Assembly (NCBI GenBank): GCA_038380435.1
Contig: JAWZYU010000034.1
Location: 24,655,404-24,719,403, forward strand
Length of the DNA stretch: 64,000 bases
Direction: 5' to 3'
From: Ryuthela nishihirai
Taxonomy: Eukaryota; Arthropoda; Arachnida; Araneae; Heptathelidae
The position numbers were made by a program, and so were the translations under genes. The notes beneath the pieces were generated by a model. The model saw only the letters and a list, made by a program, of their open reading frames with translations, did no database searches and was not told the origin of the DNA. This document shows positions 21,461 through 31,454 of this stretch, one piece after another. Numbering within the stretch: position 1 is the stretch's first letter; each line of letters starts with the position of its first letter.

Positions 21461-21822
21461 GGGCGGGGGTGGCTCAGTCGGTAGCGCTCCAGGCTCCTAA
21501 TCTGCAGTTCCCAGGTTCGAGTCCCAGCTGGGTCAGCGTTGAGATTTATCTCCGCAAAATTCCCCGCCCTGTCCACGGTCAGTAGGGGACACCGATGGAC
21601 TTGGAAAGGCCGCCGTCCGTCGGATGGGACGTTATGCCGTGGCTCCGTGTGTGCGAGAGCCATACTCTGTGCACGTTCAAGAACACGCTGGATGTCTTTG
21701 ATGGGACGCTACCATGTGTCTCCCAACAGCTGTTCCAGTGGGTCCCCTCCCCCAACCTTCTCTGAGCAATAGGGGTCTTTGTTCTCCGTCCATTATGTCC
21801 AAAAAAATTGCTACTCAGAGGT
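21461..21822 (+). mobile_element. SINE-A copy with decayed tail
   Basis: The head and middle are well kept. From about 21765 the 3' end is altered (AATAGGGGTC, ATTGCTACTCAGAGG) and the AACCC tail is lost. Confidence 0.88.
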
Positions 21823-22090
21823 GCTATATTTCAGAATTCCAATTCCTGTTCAGTTCACCTCAGTTAATTAAAACTGCATATTGGTAACAGCAGCTTTCTT
21901 CTCGTTCCATGTTCCCCGACGAGATAATGCATAATGAGAAGTTAGACCTCAACTTTCACAGAGAGGTTATGAGACCTGACAAGAGCGCATGCGCCGATCG
22001 TATTCTTTTGCGTTTCATTATTTTTCAAAGTCGTCCATTTTGTTTTCTTCTGCAACGCTGATCTTAATAAACGTGTCGAGTCATCCAATA
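21823..22090. other. Unique DNA
   Basis: No repeat or coding signal was recognised here. Confidence 0.45.
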
Positions 22091-22475
22091 TATACTTATG
22101 CGCAAAAAATCGCTGATGATGCGGGACTCGAACCATGGGCGTCCGCAGAGGGGGGTAAACAGGGCACTTCCCCCCTCCCGGATCGAGTAAAAAATTCCAC
22201 AAATTATAATCGTAACAATTTAAGCGTAATTAATTCATGTACATTATGTATGTGTTTTTGTATTGATGCAATACTGTATTCTATAATCTACTTGTGAAAA
22301 AAACCCCTAAAAAATTAAATAATTAATAAAAATTTATTGATGTAATTATTTGTCTACAAGCTTTCCCCCCCCCCCCCTCTGGAAAATTTTCTGCAGACGC
22401 CCATGAATCGAACCCAGGTTTTTTCAGATATAGGACAGAGTGTTCTATCCATAAACTAACCACAGGCTTCGTCAT
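22091..22475 (-). mobile_element. SINE-C: third tRNA-like family, split by a MITE
   Basis: Minus-strand reading gives TGTGGTTAGTTTATGG and AGAACACTCTGTCC on the right part (22408-22475), a B-box-like GGGTTCGA next to the MITE, and the rest (GGTTCGAGTCCCGC, ATCATCAGCG) on the left part (22091-22134). A related 3' piece occurs near 36200-36235. The family is inferred from tRNA-like motifs. Confidence 0.6.
22135..22404. mobile_element. MITE with ATGGGCGTC termini inside SINE-C
   Basis: The left end ATGGGCGTCCGCAGA and the right end, complement of ATGGGCGTCTGCAGA, form terminal inverted repeats of about 15 bp followed by G-rich inner sequence on both sides. TCGAACC flanks it at 22128-22134 and 22408-22414, leaving three extra bases at the right. 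The interior is AT-rich and non-coding. A 7-8 bp target would suit hAT-like elements, but the superfamily is not settled. Confidence 0.72.
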
Positions 22476-22659
22476 TCATTACCACAATGCGACTTATAAC
22501 TTAAACGAGCACGGATGACAGTGGCGCCATCTGTAATCAGGAAAGGCAACTTATTTTCCAAATGTTGCTTTTCATAACATGTAAAAAAGACAATATCAAT
22601 ATAAATTAATATATATTGGTAATGACTTATATGTTAATTATTTAATATATAATAAAATA

Positions 22660-22870
22660 TATAAAATAAAATAAATAAATACCCCTCAAGCAGCTGCTTG
22701 CCACAGAGGTCTGACAGGAGCCTGTCAGTGTATATGCCATAGTAGAAGGTCTGAGAGGATGGCAGGACCTCGGCAGAAAAACAACACACACATCCATGCC
22801 TTACCCGGAGCTCGACCCAGGTCCCTTAGATCAGTAGCCTAGCGTGCTAATCACTCGGCCACGGGGACGG
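22660..22870 (-). mobile_element. SINE-B copy
   Basis: A minus-strand copy with an (ATTT)n-rich tail at left, the CAAGCAGCTGCTTG core, the complement of a B box near 22812, and a class II tRNA-like head ending CACTCGGCCACGGG (complement of GTGGCCGAGTG). Confidence 0.9.
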
Positions 22871-22965
22871 CAATAAAAAAAATAAATAAAATATATATAT
22901 AGCTACATGAAATTATATTTTGAAATTTAAAATTTTTATAGTGTTATAAGTAACCGTCCGTCCCG

Positions 22966-22976
22966 TAGCCGAGTGC
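22966..22976 (+). promoter_or_regulatory. SINE-B pol III A box
   Basis: TAGCCGAGTGC fits the A-box pattern seen in class II tRNA genes. Activity is inferred from the family. Confidence 0.6.
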
Positions 22977-23009
22977 TTAGCGCGCTTGGCTACTGATCTA
23001 CGGGACCTG

Positions 23010-23020
23010 GGTTCGAGTCC
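23010..23020 (+). promoter_or_regulatory. SINE-B pol III B box
   Basis: GGTTCGAGTCC matches the B-box consensus and is shared with other copies. Confidence 0.8.
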
Positions 23021-23180
23021 CGGGTAAGGCATGGTTGTATGTGTCGTTTTCCTGCTGAGGTCCTGCCATCCTCACAGACCTTCTACTGTGGCATATAAAC
23101 TGACAGGCTCCTGTCAGACCTCTTTGGCAAGCTGCTGCTTGAGGGGGTATTTATTTATTTTATTTATTTTATAAGTAACC

Positions 23181-23345
23181 TGGGTTCGAGCCCGGGGTAA
23201 GGCATGGATGTCTCTGTTGCTTTTTCGCCGAGGTTCGCCATCCTCAGAGACTTTCTATTGTGGCGTATAACCTGGCAGGTTGCTGTCAGACCTCTGTGGC
23301 AACAAGTAGCTGCTTGAGTGAATATTTATTTTCTTTATTTATATT
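23181..23345 (+). mobile_element. SINE-B fragment, head truncated
   Basis: It starts at TGGGTTCGAGCCC, within the B box, and continues through a diverged body to CTGCTTGAGTG and an ATTT-rich tail. The upstream copy inserted at its truncated edge. Confidence 0.85.
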
Positions 23346-23640
23346 TAATTAATATTATTTAAACTCACAAAGACAAGGCAGAAACGTCAGACTTTTAATG
23401 AGCTAAACAGTTAACAGCAGAGATTAAAATATTCAATACTGTAATTTATCCTCCTATTGCATTTCAGTGGTCATATATATGCCTTATTCGGTAAGGGGAA
23501 TCTACATCATCAGGACAGAAAAATTGCATCCTCCAAAGATCATTGATCTCACGGATTTGGTGTTAGAAATAATTTTAATAAATATATAATATGTAGATAA
23601 TAAATTAACTTGCGCACACACACACATATAACTAACTATA
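23346..23640. other. Unique AT-rich DNA with short CA repeat
   Basis: ACACACACACACA lies near 23615. No gene was recognised; the 77-codon minus frame at 23502-23735 has no known features. Confidence 0.45.
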
Positions 23641-23780
23641 CAGGGTGATTCACAACTGTTGGGTAAAATTTTAAGGGGTGATAGAACACACCTAAACAAG
23701 CACACTTCGTCATAGAATGTATGGTCGGAACTCAAGCGGTGAAGCGCGAGGGGTTAGCAGTTACTGTGTCAGGAAATGAA
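23641..23780. mobile_element. Possible DNA-transposon end starting CAGGGTGATTCAC
   Basis: CAGGGTGATTCACAA after TATA resembles the outer end of several arthropod DNA transposons. The other end is not visible because SINE-A follows at about 23782. This assignment rests on motif memory. Confidence 0.35.
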
Positions 23781-23781
23781 T

Positions 23782-24118
23782 TTTGGGTTGGGTTGTTTTA
23801 CCTCTGAGCGACACTTTTTTGCACACCATGGGCTAAATGGCCAGGTAACATGGACCCCGAAGGCTCAGAGAAGGGGTCCAAGAAGGTTGGGGGAGGGACC
23901 TACTGGAAGAGCTGTTGGGAGACAGATGGTAGTCTCCCGTCAAGGCCATCCAGCGTGTTCTTTAACGTGCACAGGGTATGGCTTTCCCTCACAGAGAGCC
24001 ACGGCTTAACGTCCCTTCCGACAGTCGGAGGCCTTTCCAAGTCCATCGGTGTCCCCTACTGACCGTGGGCAGGGCGGGGAAATTTGCGGAGATAAATCTC
24101 AACGCTGACCCAGCTGGG
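23782..24118 (-). mobile_element. SINE-A copy, head lost in a head-to-head junction
   Basis: The minus-strand copy runs to GACCCAGCTGGG and there joins a plus-strand copy that starts at CCGTCCGTCGG. A 16-bp insert duplicates GGTCCAAGAAGG near 23875. The result is an inverted pair with both heads deleted. Confidence 0.85.
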
Positions 24119-25468
24119 GCTCCGTCCGTCGGATGGGACGTTAAGCCGTGGCACCGTATGCGGGAGAAATCCATTCTTTATGCGAGCTAAAAAACACCCT
24201 GGATCGCCTTGACCGGAGACTACCATCTGTCTCCCAACAGTTGTCCAGTGGGTCCCCTCCCCCAACCTTCTCTGAGCCTTCGGGGTCCTTGTGACCTGGC
24301 CACTAAGCCCATGGTGTGCAAAAAGTGCAGCTCAGAAGTAAAACAACCCAATCCAACCCGTCGGATGTGACGTTAAGCCATGTCTGCGTGTGCGGGAGCA
24401 TACCCTGTGCACCTTTAAGAACACGCTGGATGGTCTTGATGGAGGACATTAGTTGACGTGTACCATAACACCTCCAAAAAAACAACCAGCCTGTGCAAGT
24501 GTGTGCAAGCGATGGGCTTGGAAAAGCCGCCTTCCGTCGGATGGGATATTAAGTCGTGGCCCTGTGTGCGGGAGAGCCATACCCTGTGGACATTAAAAAC
24601 ACGCTGGATGGCCTTGACGGGAGGCTGTCATTTGTCTCCCAACAGCTGTTCCAGTGGGTCCCCTCCCCCAACCTTCTCTGAGCCTTTGGGTCCATGTGAC
24701 CTGGAAATTTAGCCCATGGTGTGCAAATAAGTGCCATACCCTGTGCACGTTAAAGAACACCCTGGATGGTCTTGAGGGGAGGCTACCATCTGTCTCCCAA
24801 CAGCTGTTCCAATGGGTCCCCTCCCCCAACTTTCTCTGAACCTTCGTTTTCCATGTGACCTGGCAATTTAGCCCATGGTGTGAAAAAAAGTGCCATACCC
24901 TGTGCACGTTAAAGAACACGCTGGATGGCCTTGACGAGAGGCTACCATCTGTCTCCCAACAGCTATTCCAATGGGTCCCGTCCCCCAACCTTCTCTGAAC
25001 CTTCGCGTTCCATGTGACCTGGCAATTTAGCCCATGGTGTGCAAAAAAGTGCCATACCCTGTGCACGTTAAAGAACACGCTGGATGGCCTTGACGGGAGG
25101 CTGCCATCTGTCTCCCAACAGCTGTTCCAGTGGGTCCCCTCCCCCAACCTTCTCTGAGCCTTCCGGTTCTTTGTGACCTGGCCATTTAGCCCATGGTGTG
25201 CAAAAAGTGCCGCTCAGAGGTAAAACAACCCAACCCTTCCCCCAACCTTCTCTGAGCCTTCAGGGTCCTTGTGACCTGGCCACTTAGACCATGGTGTGCA
25301 AAAAGTGCAGCTCAGAGGTAAAACAACCCAACCCGTCGGATGCGACGTTAAGCCATGTCTGCGTGTGCGGGAGCATACCCTGTGCACCTTTAAGAACACG
25401 CTGGATGGTCTTGATGGAGGACATTAGTTGACGTGCACCATAACACCTCAAAAAAAAACAACCAGCCT
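24119..25468 (+). repeat. Rearranged SINE-A cluster with about 975-bp direct duplication
   Basis: Plus-strand pieces are chained: a copy to 24355, a short piece with a diverged middle (24355-24480), a copy that opens into the 158-bp array, and a repeat of the short piece. The roughly 200-bp block around AAGCCATGTCTGCGTG occurs at 24377 and 25352, both times followed by GGAGGACATTAGTTGACG and ACAACCAGCC, so flank and SINE were copied together. Confidence 0.85.
24590..25200 (+). repeat. 158-159-bp SINE-A array, four units
   Basis: Units are joined where AAAAAAGTGCC meets ATACCCTGTGCACG (24732, 24891, 25050). Unlike the 169-bp type, each unit lacks the GCTCAGAGGTAAAACAACCC tail and retains CATACCCTGTGCAC. 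Only the last unit carries a true tail. Confidence 0.9.
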
Positions 25469-25608
25469 TAATGGGAGCCTACCATCTGTCTCCTAACTGC
25501 CGCTCAGTGAATCTCCTTCATCGAACCCTCTCTGAGCCTTTGAGTCCCTTGTAACCTGGCCCCATAGCCAAGTGTGCAAAAAAGTGCCGCTTAGATGAAA
25601 AAAACTGC
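25469..25608 (+). mobile_element. Old SINE-A 3' fragment
   Basis: GAGCCTACCATCTGTCTCC, TCTCTGAGCCTTTG and GTGCAAAAAAGTGCCGC are recognisable among many changes. No head was seen. Confidence 0.75.
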
Positions 25609-26160
25609 AAGAAAGCAAAAGCTTGAACCCGTTACCTCTTTCCTAGTTAAGGATCTAACACGTCACCAAATAGGTCATCCACCCCAGAATTGTTTCGAAA
25701 ATAAATCACGTATTCTTTTAAAGTTAGTATTCCCTGCGGTCTATCCATGTGAGAAAGAATTCCGTTAACATAACCCGCACTCACCACCTCCAAACAAATA
25801 AACTGAAAGCATTCTTTAAACGTCGAGATAGCCTAGACCTGCAACGAGGTAGAGACGTAGGTAATACTGCAACGAGGTAATACGCAGACTGCAAAGCTGC
25901 ATTAAAAAAGGAACGTGAACAGAACTACAATTCTTCCACGACTCATTTTATGAATGCACAAATTCTCAGCTTCTTTCCAATCTTAATGGAGCTTTTAGTC
26001 CTTTACGGTTAGCCAAGGGAGACACGATCACTGCTATGCTGCTGTTACGTTCGCTGCTTTTTATCCCTAGGGAAAAATGTTAACCGAACTGGAAACGAAA
26101 TTAGACAGTTGTTTTTCTGAATATGAAATCGAGTATTAGAAGCAATGACTGTGTAGATCG
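25609..26160. other. Unique DNA with weak tRNA-like stretch
   Basis: AAGCTTGAACCCGTTACC (25619-25636) is the complement of a B-box-like sequence and could be the end of an old tRNA-derived element. A small direct repeat, CTGCAACGAGGTA, occurs at about 25840 and 25868. No gene was recognised. Confidence 0.4.
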
Positions 26161-26186
26161 AGGTTTGAGTTGTTTTATCTCTGAGC

Positions 26187-27442
26187 GGCACTTTTTTGCA
26201 CATCATGGGCTAAATGGCCAGGTCACATGGACCCCGAAGGCTCAGAGAAGGTTGGGGGAGGGGACTAACTGGAACAGCCGTTGGGAGACAGATGGTAGCC
26301 TCCCGTCAAGGCCATCCAGCGTGTTCTTTAACGTGCACAGGGTATGGCACTTTTTTGCACACCATGGGCTAAATTGCAGGTCACATGGAACGCGAAGGTT
26401 CAGAGAAGGTTGGGGGACGGGACCCATTGGAATAGCTGTTGGGAGACATATGGTAGCCTCCCGTCAAGGCCATCCAGCGTGTTCTTTAACGTGCACAGGG
26501 TATGGCACTTATTTGCACACCATGGGTTAAATTTCCAGGTCACATGGACCCAAAGGCTCAGAGAAGGTTGGGGGAGGGGATCCACTGGAACAGCTGTTGG
26601 GAGACAGATGGTAGTCTCCCGTCAACACCATCCACGGTGTTGTTTAACACGCACAGGGTATGGCACTTTTTTGCACACCATGAGCTAAATGGCCAGGTCA
26701 CATGGACCCCGAAGGCTCAGAGAAGGTTGGGGGAGGGGACCCACTGGAACAGCCGTTGGGAGACAGATGGTAGCCTCCCGTCAAGGCCATCCAGCGTGTT
26801 CTTTAACGTGCACAGGGTATGGACTTTTTTGCACACCATGGGCTAAATTGCCAGGTCACATGGAACGCGAAGGTTCAGAGAAGGTTGGGGGACGGGACCC
26901 ATTGGAATAGCTGTTGGGAGACATATGGTAGCCTCCCGTCAAGGCCATCCAGCGTGTTCTTTAACGTGCACAGGGTATGGCACTTATTTGCACACCATGG
27001 GTTAAATTTCCAGGTCACATTGACCCAAAGGCTCAGAGAAGGTTGGGGGAGGGGATCCACTGGAACAGCTGTTGGGAGACAGATGGTAGTCTCCCGTCAA
27101 CACCATCCACGGTGTTGTTTAACACGCACAGGGTATGGCACTTTTTTGCACACCATGGGCTAAATTACCAGGTCACATGGACCCCGAAGGCTCAGAGAAG
27201 GTTGGGGGAGGGGATCCACTGGAACAGCTGTTGGGAGACAGATGGTAGCCTCCCGTCAAGACCATCCAGGGTGTTCTTTAACGTGCACAGGGTATGGCAC
27301 TTTTTTGCACACCATGGGCTAAATTGCTAGGTCACATGGACCCCGAAGGCTCAGAGAAGGTTGGGGGAGCGGATCCACTGGAACAGCTGTTGGGAGACAG
27401 ATGGTAGCCTCCCGTCAAGGCCATCCAGCGTGTTCTTTAACG
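26187..27442 (-). repeat. 158-bp SINE-A array, about 8 units
   Basis: The joint is GGGTATGGCACTTTTTTGC. Equivalent points recur every 158 bp (26344, 26502). A three-unit, 475-bp block is itself repeated: 26344 and 26819 carry the same private variants, GAACGCGAAGGTTC and CACTTATTTGC. Confidence 0.92.
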
Positions 27443-28790
27443 TTGGGTTGTTTTACCTCTGAGCGGCACTTTTTTGCACACCATGGACTAAATGGCCAGG
27501 TCACATGGACCGTGAAGGCTCAAAGAAGGTTGGGGGAGGGGACCCACTGGGACAGCTGTTGGGAGACCGATGGTAGCCTCCCGTCAAGGCCATCCAGCGT
27601 GTTCTTTAACGTTGGATTGTTTTACCTCTGAGCGGCACTTTTTTGCACACCATGGGCTAAATGGCCAGGTCACATGGACCCCGAAGGCTCAGAGAAGATT
27701 GGGGGAGGGGACCCACTGGGACAGCTGTTGGGAGACAGATGGTAGCCTCCCGTCAAGGCCACCCAGCGTGTTCTTTAACGTTGGATTGTTTTACCTCTGA
27801 GCGGCACTTTTTTGCGCACCATGGGCTAAATGGCCAGGTCACATGGACCCCGAAGGCTCAGAGAAGGTTGGGGGAGGGGACCTACTGGAACAGCTGTTGG
27901 GAGACCGATGGTAGCCTCCCGTCAAGGCCATCCAGCGTGTTCTTTAACGTTGGATTGTTTTACCTCTGAGCGGCACTTTTTTGCACACCATGGGCTAAAT
28001 GGCCAGGTCACATGGACCCCGAAGGCTCAGAGAAGATTGGGGGAGGGGACCCACTGGGACAGCTGTTGGGAGACAGATGGTAGCCTCCCGTCAAGGCCAC
28101 CCAGCGTGTTCTTTAACGTTGGATTGTTTTACCTCTGAGCGGCACTTTTTTGCGCACCATGGGCTAAATGGCCAGGTCACATGGACCCCGAAGGCTCAGA
28201 GAAGGTTGGGGGAGGGGACCTACTGGAACAGCTGTTGGGAGACAGATGGTAGCCTCCCGTCAAGGCCATCCAGCGTGTTCTTTAACGTTGGGTTGTTTTA
28301 CCTCTGAGCGGCACTTTTTTTGCACACCATGGACTAAATGGCCAGGTCACATGGACCCTGAAGTCTCAGAGAAGGTTGGGGGAGGGGACCCACTGGGACA
28401 GCTGTTGGGAGACAGATGGTAGCCTCCCGTCAAGGCCATCCAGCGTATTCTTTAACATTGGGTTGTTTTACCTCTGAACGGCACTTTTTTGCACACCATG
28501 GACTAAATGGCCAGGTCACATGGACCCCGAAGGCTCAGAGAAAGTTGGGGGAGGGGACCCACTGGGACAGCTGTTGGGAGACAGATGGTAGCCTCCCGTC
28601 AAGGCCACCCAGCGTGTTCTTTAACGTTGGATTGTTTTACCTCTGAGCGGCACTTTTTTGCACACCATGGGCTAAATGGCCAGGTCACATGGACCCCGAA
28701 GGCTCAGAGAAGGTTGGGGGAGGGGACCCACTGGAACAGCTGTTGGGAGACAGATGGTAGCCTCCCGTCAAGGCCATCCAGCGTGTTCTT
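27443..28790 (-). repeat. 169-bp SINE-A array, 8 units, dimeric order
   Basis: Units joined at TTTAACGTTGGGTTG or TTTAACGTTGGATTG alternate between two forms. One has AGAAGATTGG with CCACTGGGAC; the other has AGAAGGTTGG with CCTACTGGAAC and TGCGCACC. The pair beginning near 27661 recurs at 27999, 338 bp later, so a two-unit higher-order repeat exists. Confidence 0.93.
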
Positions 28791-29029
28791 TAACGCACAC
28801 GGGGCCACGGCTTAACGTCCCATCCGACGGACGGCGGCCTTTGCCAAACCCATCGGTGTCCCCTACTGACCGTTGGCAGGGCGGGGAATTTTGCGGAGAT
28901 AAATCTCAACGCTGACCCAGCTGGGACTTGAACCTGGGAACTACAGATTACGAGCCTGGCGCGCTACCGACTAAGCCACCCCCGCCCCAAATAAAATGGC
29001 ATTCTCGTATTTGGGCATGAGGTGAGAAT

Positions 29030-29110
29030 GATAAGGGATGAGTTGGGTCAGTTGGCAGCACCACAGTCTCGTAATCTGATGTTCCTAGGTTCCAGTCCGT
29101 CCAAGCTTAG
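29030..29110 (+). mobile_element. Diverged SINE-A-like head
   Basis: GGGTCAGTTGGCAGCACC, CTCGTAATCTGATGTTCC and AGGTTCCAGTCC match the tRNA-like region. The body is not recognisable downstream, so this is a head-only remnant. Confidence 0.65.
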
Positions 29111-29178
29111 TTTCAGAATTCCCCCCCCCCTCTCTAACCCCGACTTTGCTCTCAGTGATAAAGGGGACACTGGTGAGC

Positions 29179-30003
29179 TTGGGGGGCGGGGGGGGGCTCA
29201 GTTGGTAGCGCGCCAGGCTCGTAATCTGTAGTTTCCAGGTTCCGCTGCGTCAGCGTTGAGATTTATCTCCGCAAAATCCCCCTTCCTGCCCATGGTCAGT
29301 AGGGAACACCGATGGGCTTGGAAAGGCCGCCGTCTGTTGGATGTGACATTAAGCCGTGACCCCATGTGTGGGAGAGCCATACCTTGTGCACATTAAAGAT
29401 CACGCTGGGTGGCCTTGACGGGAGGCTACCATCTGTCTGCTAACAACTGATCCAGTGGTTCCCCTCCCCCAACCTTCTCTGAGCCTTCGGCGTCCTTGTG
29501 ACCTGGCCATTTAGCCCATGGTGTGCAAAAAAGTGCCGCTCAGAGGTAAAACAACCCAACATTAAAGAACACACTGGATGGCCTTGATGGGAGGCTACCA
29601 TCTGTCTCCCAACAGCTGTTCCAGTGGGTCCCCTCCCCCAACTTAATCTGAGTCTTCGGGGTCCTTGTGACCTGGCCATTTAGCCCATGGTGTGCAAAAA
29701 GGTGCCGCTCAGAGGTAAAACAACCCAACCCAACCCCTCCCCCAATCTTCTCTGAGCCTTCGGGGTCCTTGTGACCTGGTCATTTATCCCATGGTGTGCA
29801 AAAAAAGTGCTGCTCAGAGGCAAAACAATCCAACGTTAAAGAACACACTGGATGGCCTTGACGGGAGGATACCATCTGTCTCCCAACAGCTGTTCCAGTG
29901 GGTCCCCTCCCCCAACCTTCTCTGAGCCTTCGGGGTCCTTGTGACCTGGCCATTTAGCCCATGGTGTGCAAAAAAAGTGCCTCTCAGAGGCAAAACAACC
30001 CAA
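29179..30003 (+). mobile_element. SINE-A with four modules, one partial
   Basis: A G-rich head has lost part of the B-box region (AGGTTCCGCTGCG). Modules follow from about 29390, 29560, 29730 (partial) and 29835. A mid-array CAACCCAACCCC tail at 29722-29735 shows that two elements or a tail duplication are fused here. Confidence 0.85.
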
Positions 30004-30262
30004 CCCGGCGAACTTGGAATAGCTGCCGTCCTCCTGGACGAAAGTTAGCAGTGTTCCGTGCGCTCGAGAGTGAATCATACCTTTTGCTCGTTGAGGAACA
30101 CGCTCGATAGCCTTTGTTGGGAGTCTTCCATCTGTTTCCTAAGAGCGTGAAGTGTGTCACTTCCCAAATATTCTCTCAACCCTTGGGGTCCTAGTAACCT
30201 AACCACTTCGCCAATTGCAAAAAGAAAGAAATCGCCGTTCAGAGATTACCTAGCCCAGAACG
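30004..30262 (+). mobile_element. Old, strongly diverged SINE-A body
   Basis: CCGTCCTCCTGGACG, GAGGAACACGCTCGATAG, CTTCCATCTGTTTCC and GGGGTCCTAGTAACC follow the order of the body. The tail is lost. Confidence 0.7.
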
Positions 30263-30275
30263 ATTCTCATACTTT

Positions 30276-30607
30276 GGGGTCCCAGCTGGGTCAGCGTTGA
30301 GATTTATCTCCGCAAAATTTCCCCGCCCTGCCCACGGTCAGTAGGGGACACCGATGGGCTTGAAAAGGTCGCCGTCCGTCGGATGGTACGTTAAGCCGTA
30401 GCCCCGTGTGTGGGAGAGCCATACCCTGTGCACGTTAAAGAACACTCTGGATGGCCTTGACGGGAGGCTACCATCTGTCTCCCAACAGCTGTTCCAGTGG
30501 GTCCCCTCCCCCAACCTTCTCTGAGCCTTCGGGGTCCTTGTGGCCTGGCCATTTAGCCCAAAGGTGTGCAAAAAAGTGCCGCTCAGAGGTAAAACAATCC
30601 AATCCAA
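30276..30607 (+). mobile_element. 5'-truncated SINE-A with target duplication
   Basis: It starts inside the head, just after the B box (GTCCCAGCTGGG), and runs to AACAATCCAATCC. The 11-bp repeat TCTCATACTTT flanks it at 30265-30275 and 30608-30618. 5' truncation with a TSD is the hallmark of target-primed reverse transcription. Confidence 0.93.
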
Positions 30608-30618
30608 TCTCATACTTT

Positions 30619-31454
30619 AGGATTGAACAAATTAACAGTTCATGTGTTTCAAAGAATGGCCAAATCACCTCTTAAGAATTTCCAGATGGAAGCGTGAAAT
30701 GACATGCTATTAATTCTACCCCGAGTGTCAAAGGAGGCGGAATCTCTCCTTGTCGGCATCCACGACATTGAAACACATTCCAAATGATTCCTCCACCACT
30801 GTTCTTCCATTTCTTCAGAAGAAAACCATGAAGTCAATCAAGTGGCCATCGTAAGCGGGCGTCACGTTCTGCACGTGTGTTTCTCATCCCCCCCACCTCA
30901 TCTTCCACTCCTCCTTCTCTCCGACAACATCTCCCCTGCCTCTGGAGGAATTTCGAGGAAGAAGACTCCGGATGGCAGATCGTTTCTTCCTGTTATCTCC
31001 ATGGCGACGCAGAGATGCACTTGTAATGCAGAAATTACAGAGAGAGAGATCCTCTGGCTCTCTGGCAAAGCTATCATTACTGGCCGCTGAAAACGTGAGG
31101 GGGGTGACGTCAGAGAGCGCGTTATGAGGTAGCTTTTGTGATTGGTTGAGCAACGAGAACGTGAACAACGTTCTCTCTCTCTTTCAAAGCATTTGCATTC
31201 TCCCTTTGAAGATTACCAGCTTAAGGTTCAAGTTCTAGTTTTTGTGAGAGAAGTTGAAGTTGGGATTTTGTTTTTTTTTTTGGTGTTGAGATCGGTTTTT
31301 ACAGCCCAAGTTAAATCTACATTCAGACGTTTTATGTAGCGGATCTTTGATGAAAGAATTAACGAAATTTGCGCATTTTAAATTGATATCTTAAACGGTT
31401 TTTAGATAAGAGAAGACAGGTTTGGGCTTCCTTTTTACATCAGAGAAGCATGTA
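30619..31454. other. Unique DNA with promoter-like motifs
   Basis: This interval is free of the window's repeats. It contains TGACGTCA (31105-31112), an inverted CCAAT box ATTGG (31141-31145), an octamer ATTTGCAT (31191-31198) and GA/CT-rich runs. No coding exon was recognised; frames at 30842-31090 and 31142-31339 lack domains. Confidence 0.4.
31105..31198. promoter_or_regulatory. Candidate promoter cluster (CRE, CCAAT, octamer)
   Basis: A perfect CRE palindrome, a reverse CCAAT box and an octamer lie within 94 bp of unique DNA. Clusters like this occur in animal promoters, but there is no transcript evidence. Confidence 0.3.

Larger units (their letters stand above)
22956..23168 (+). mobile_element. 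SINE-B, complete reference copy (about 213 bp)
   Basis: The head reads CCGTAGCCGAGTGCTTAG with B box GGTTCGAGTCC at 23010-23020. The body includes GACAGGCTCCTGTCAGACC and the element ends with an ATTT-repeat tail. A 12-bp direct repeat TTATAAGTAACC flanks it at 22944-22955 and 23169-23180. The head resembles serine or leucine tRNAs. Confidence 0.93.
26161..28987 (-). mobile_element. SINE-A with two successive arrays of different register
   Basis: On the minus strand a complete head (28791-28987) is followed by a 169-bp-type array (27443-28790) and then a 158-bp-type array ending at a diverged tail near 26161. One SINE therefore contains both expansion types. No clear target duplication was found at the ends. 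Confidence 0.88.
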
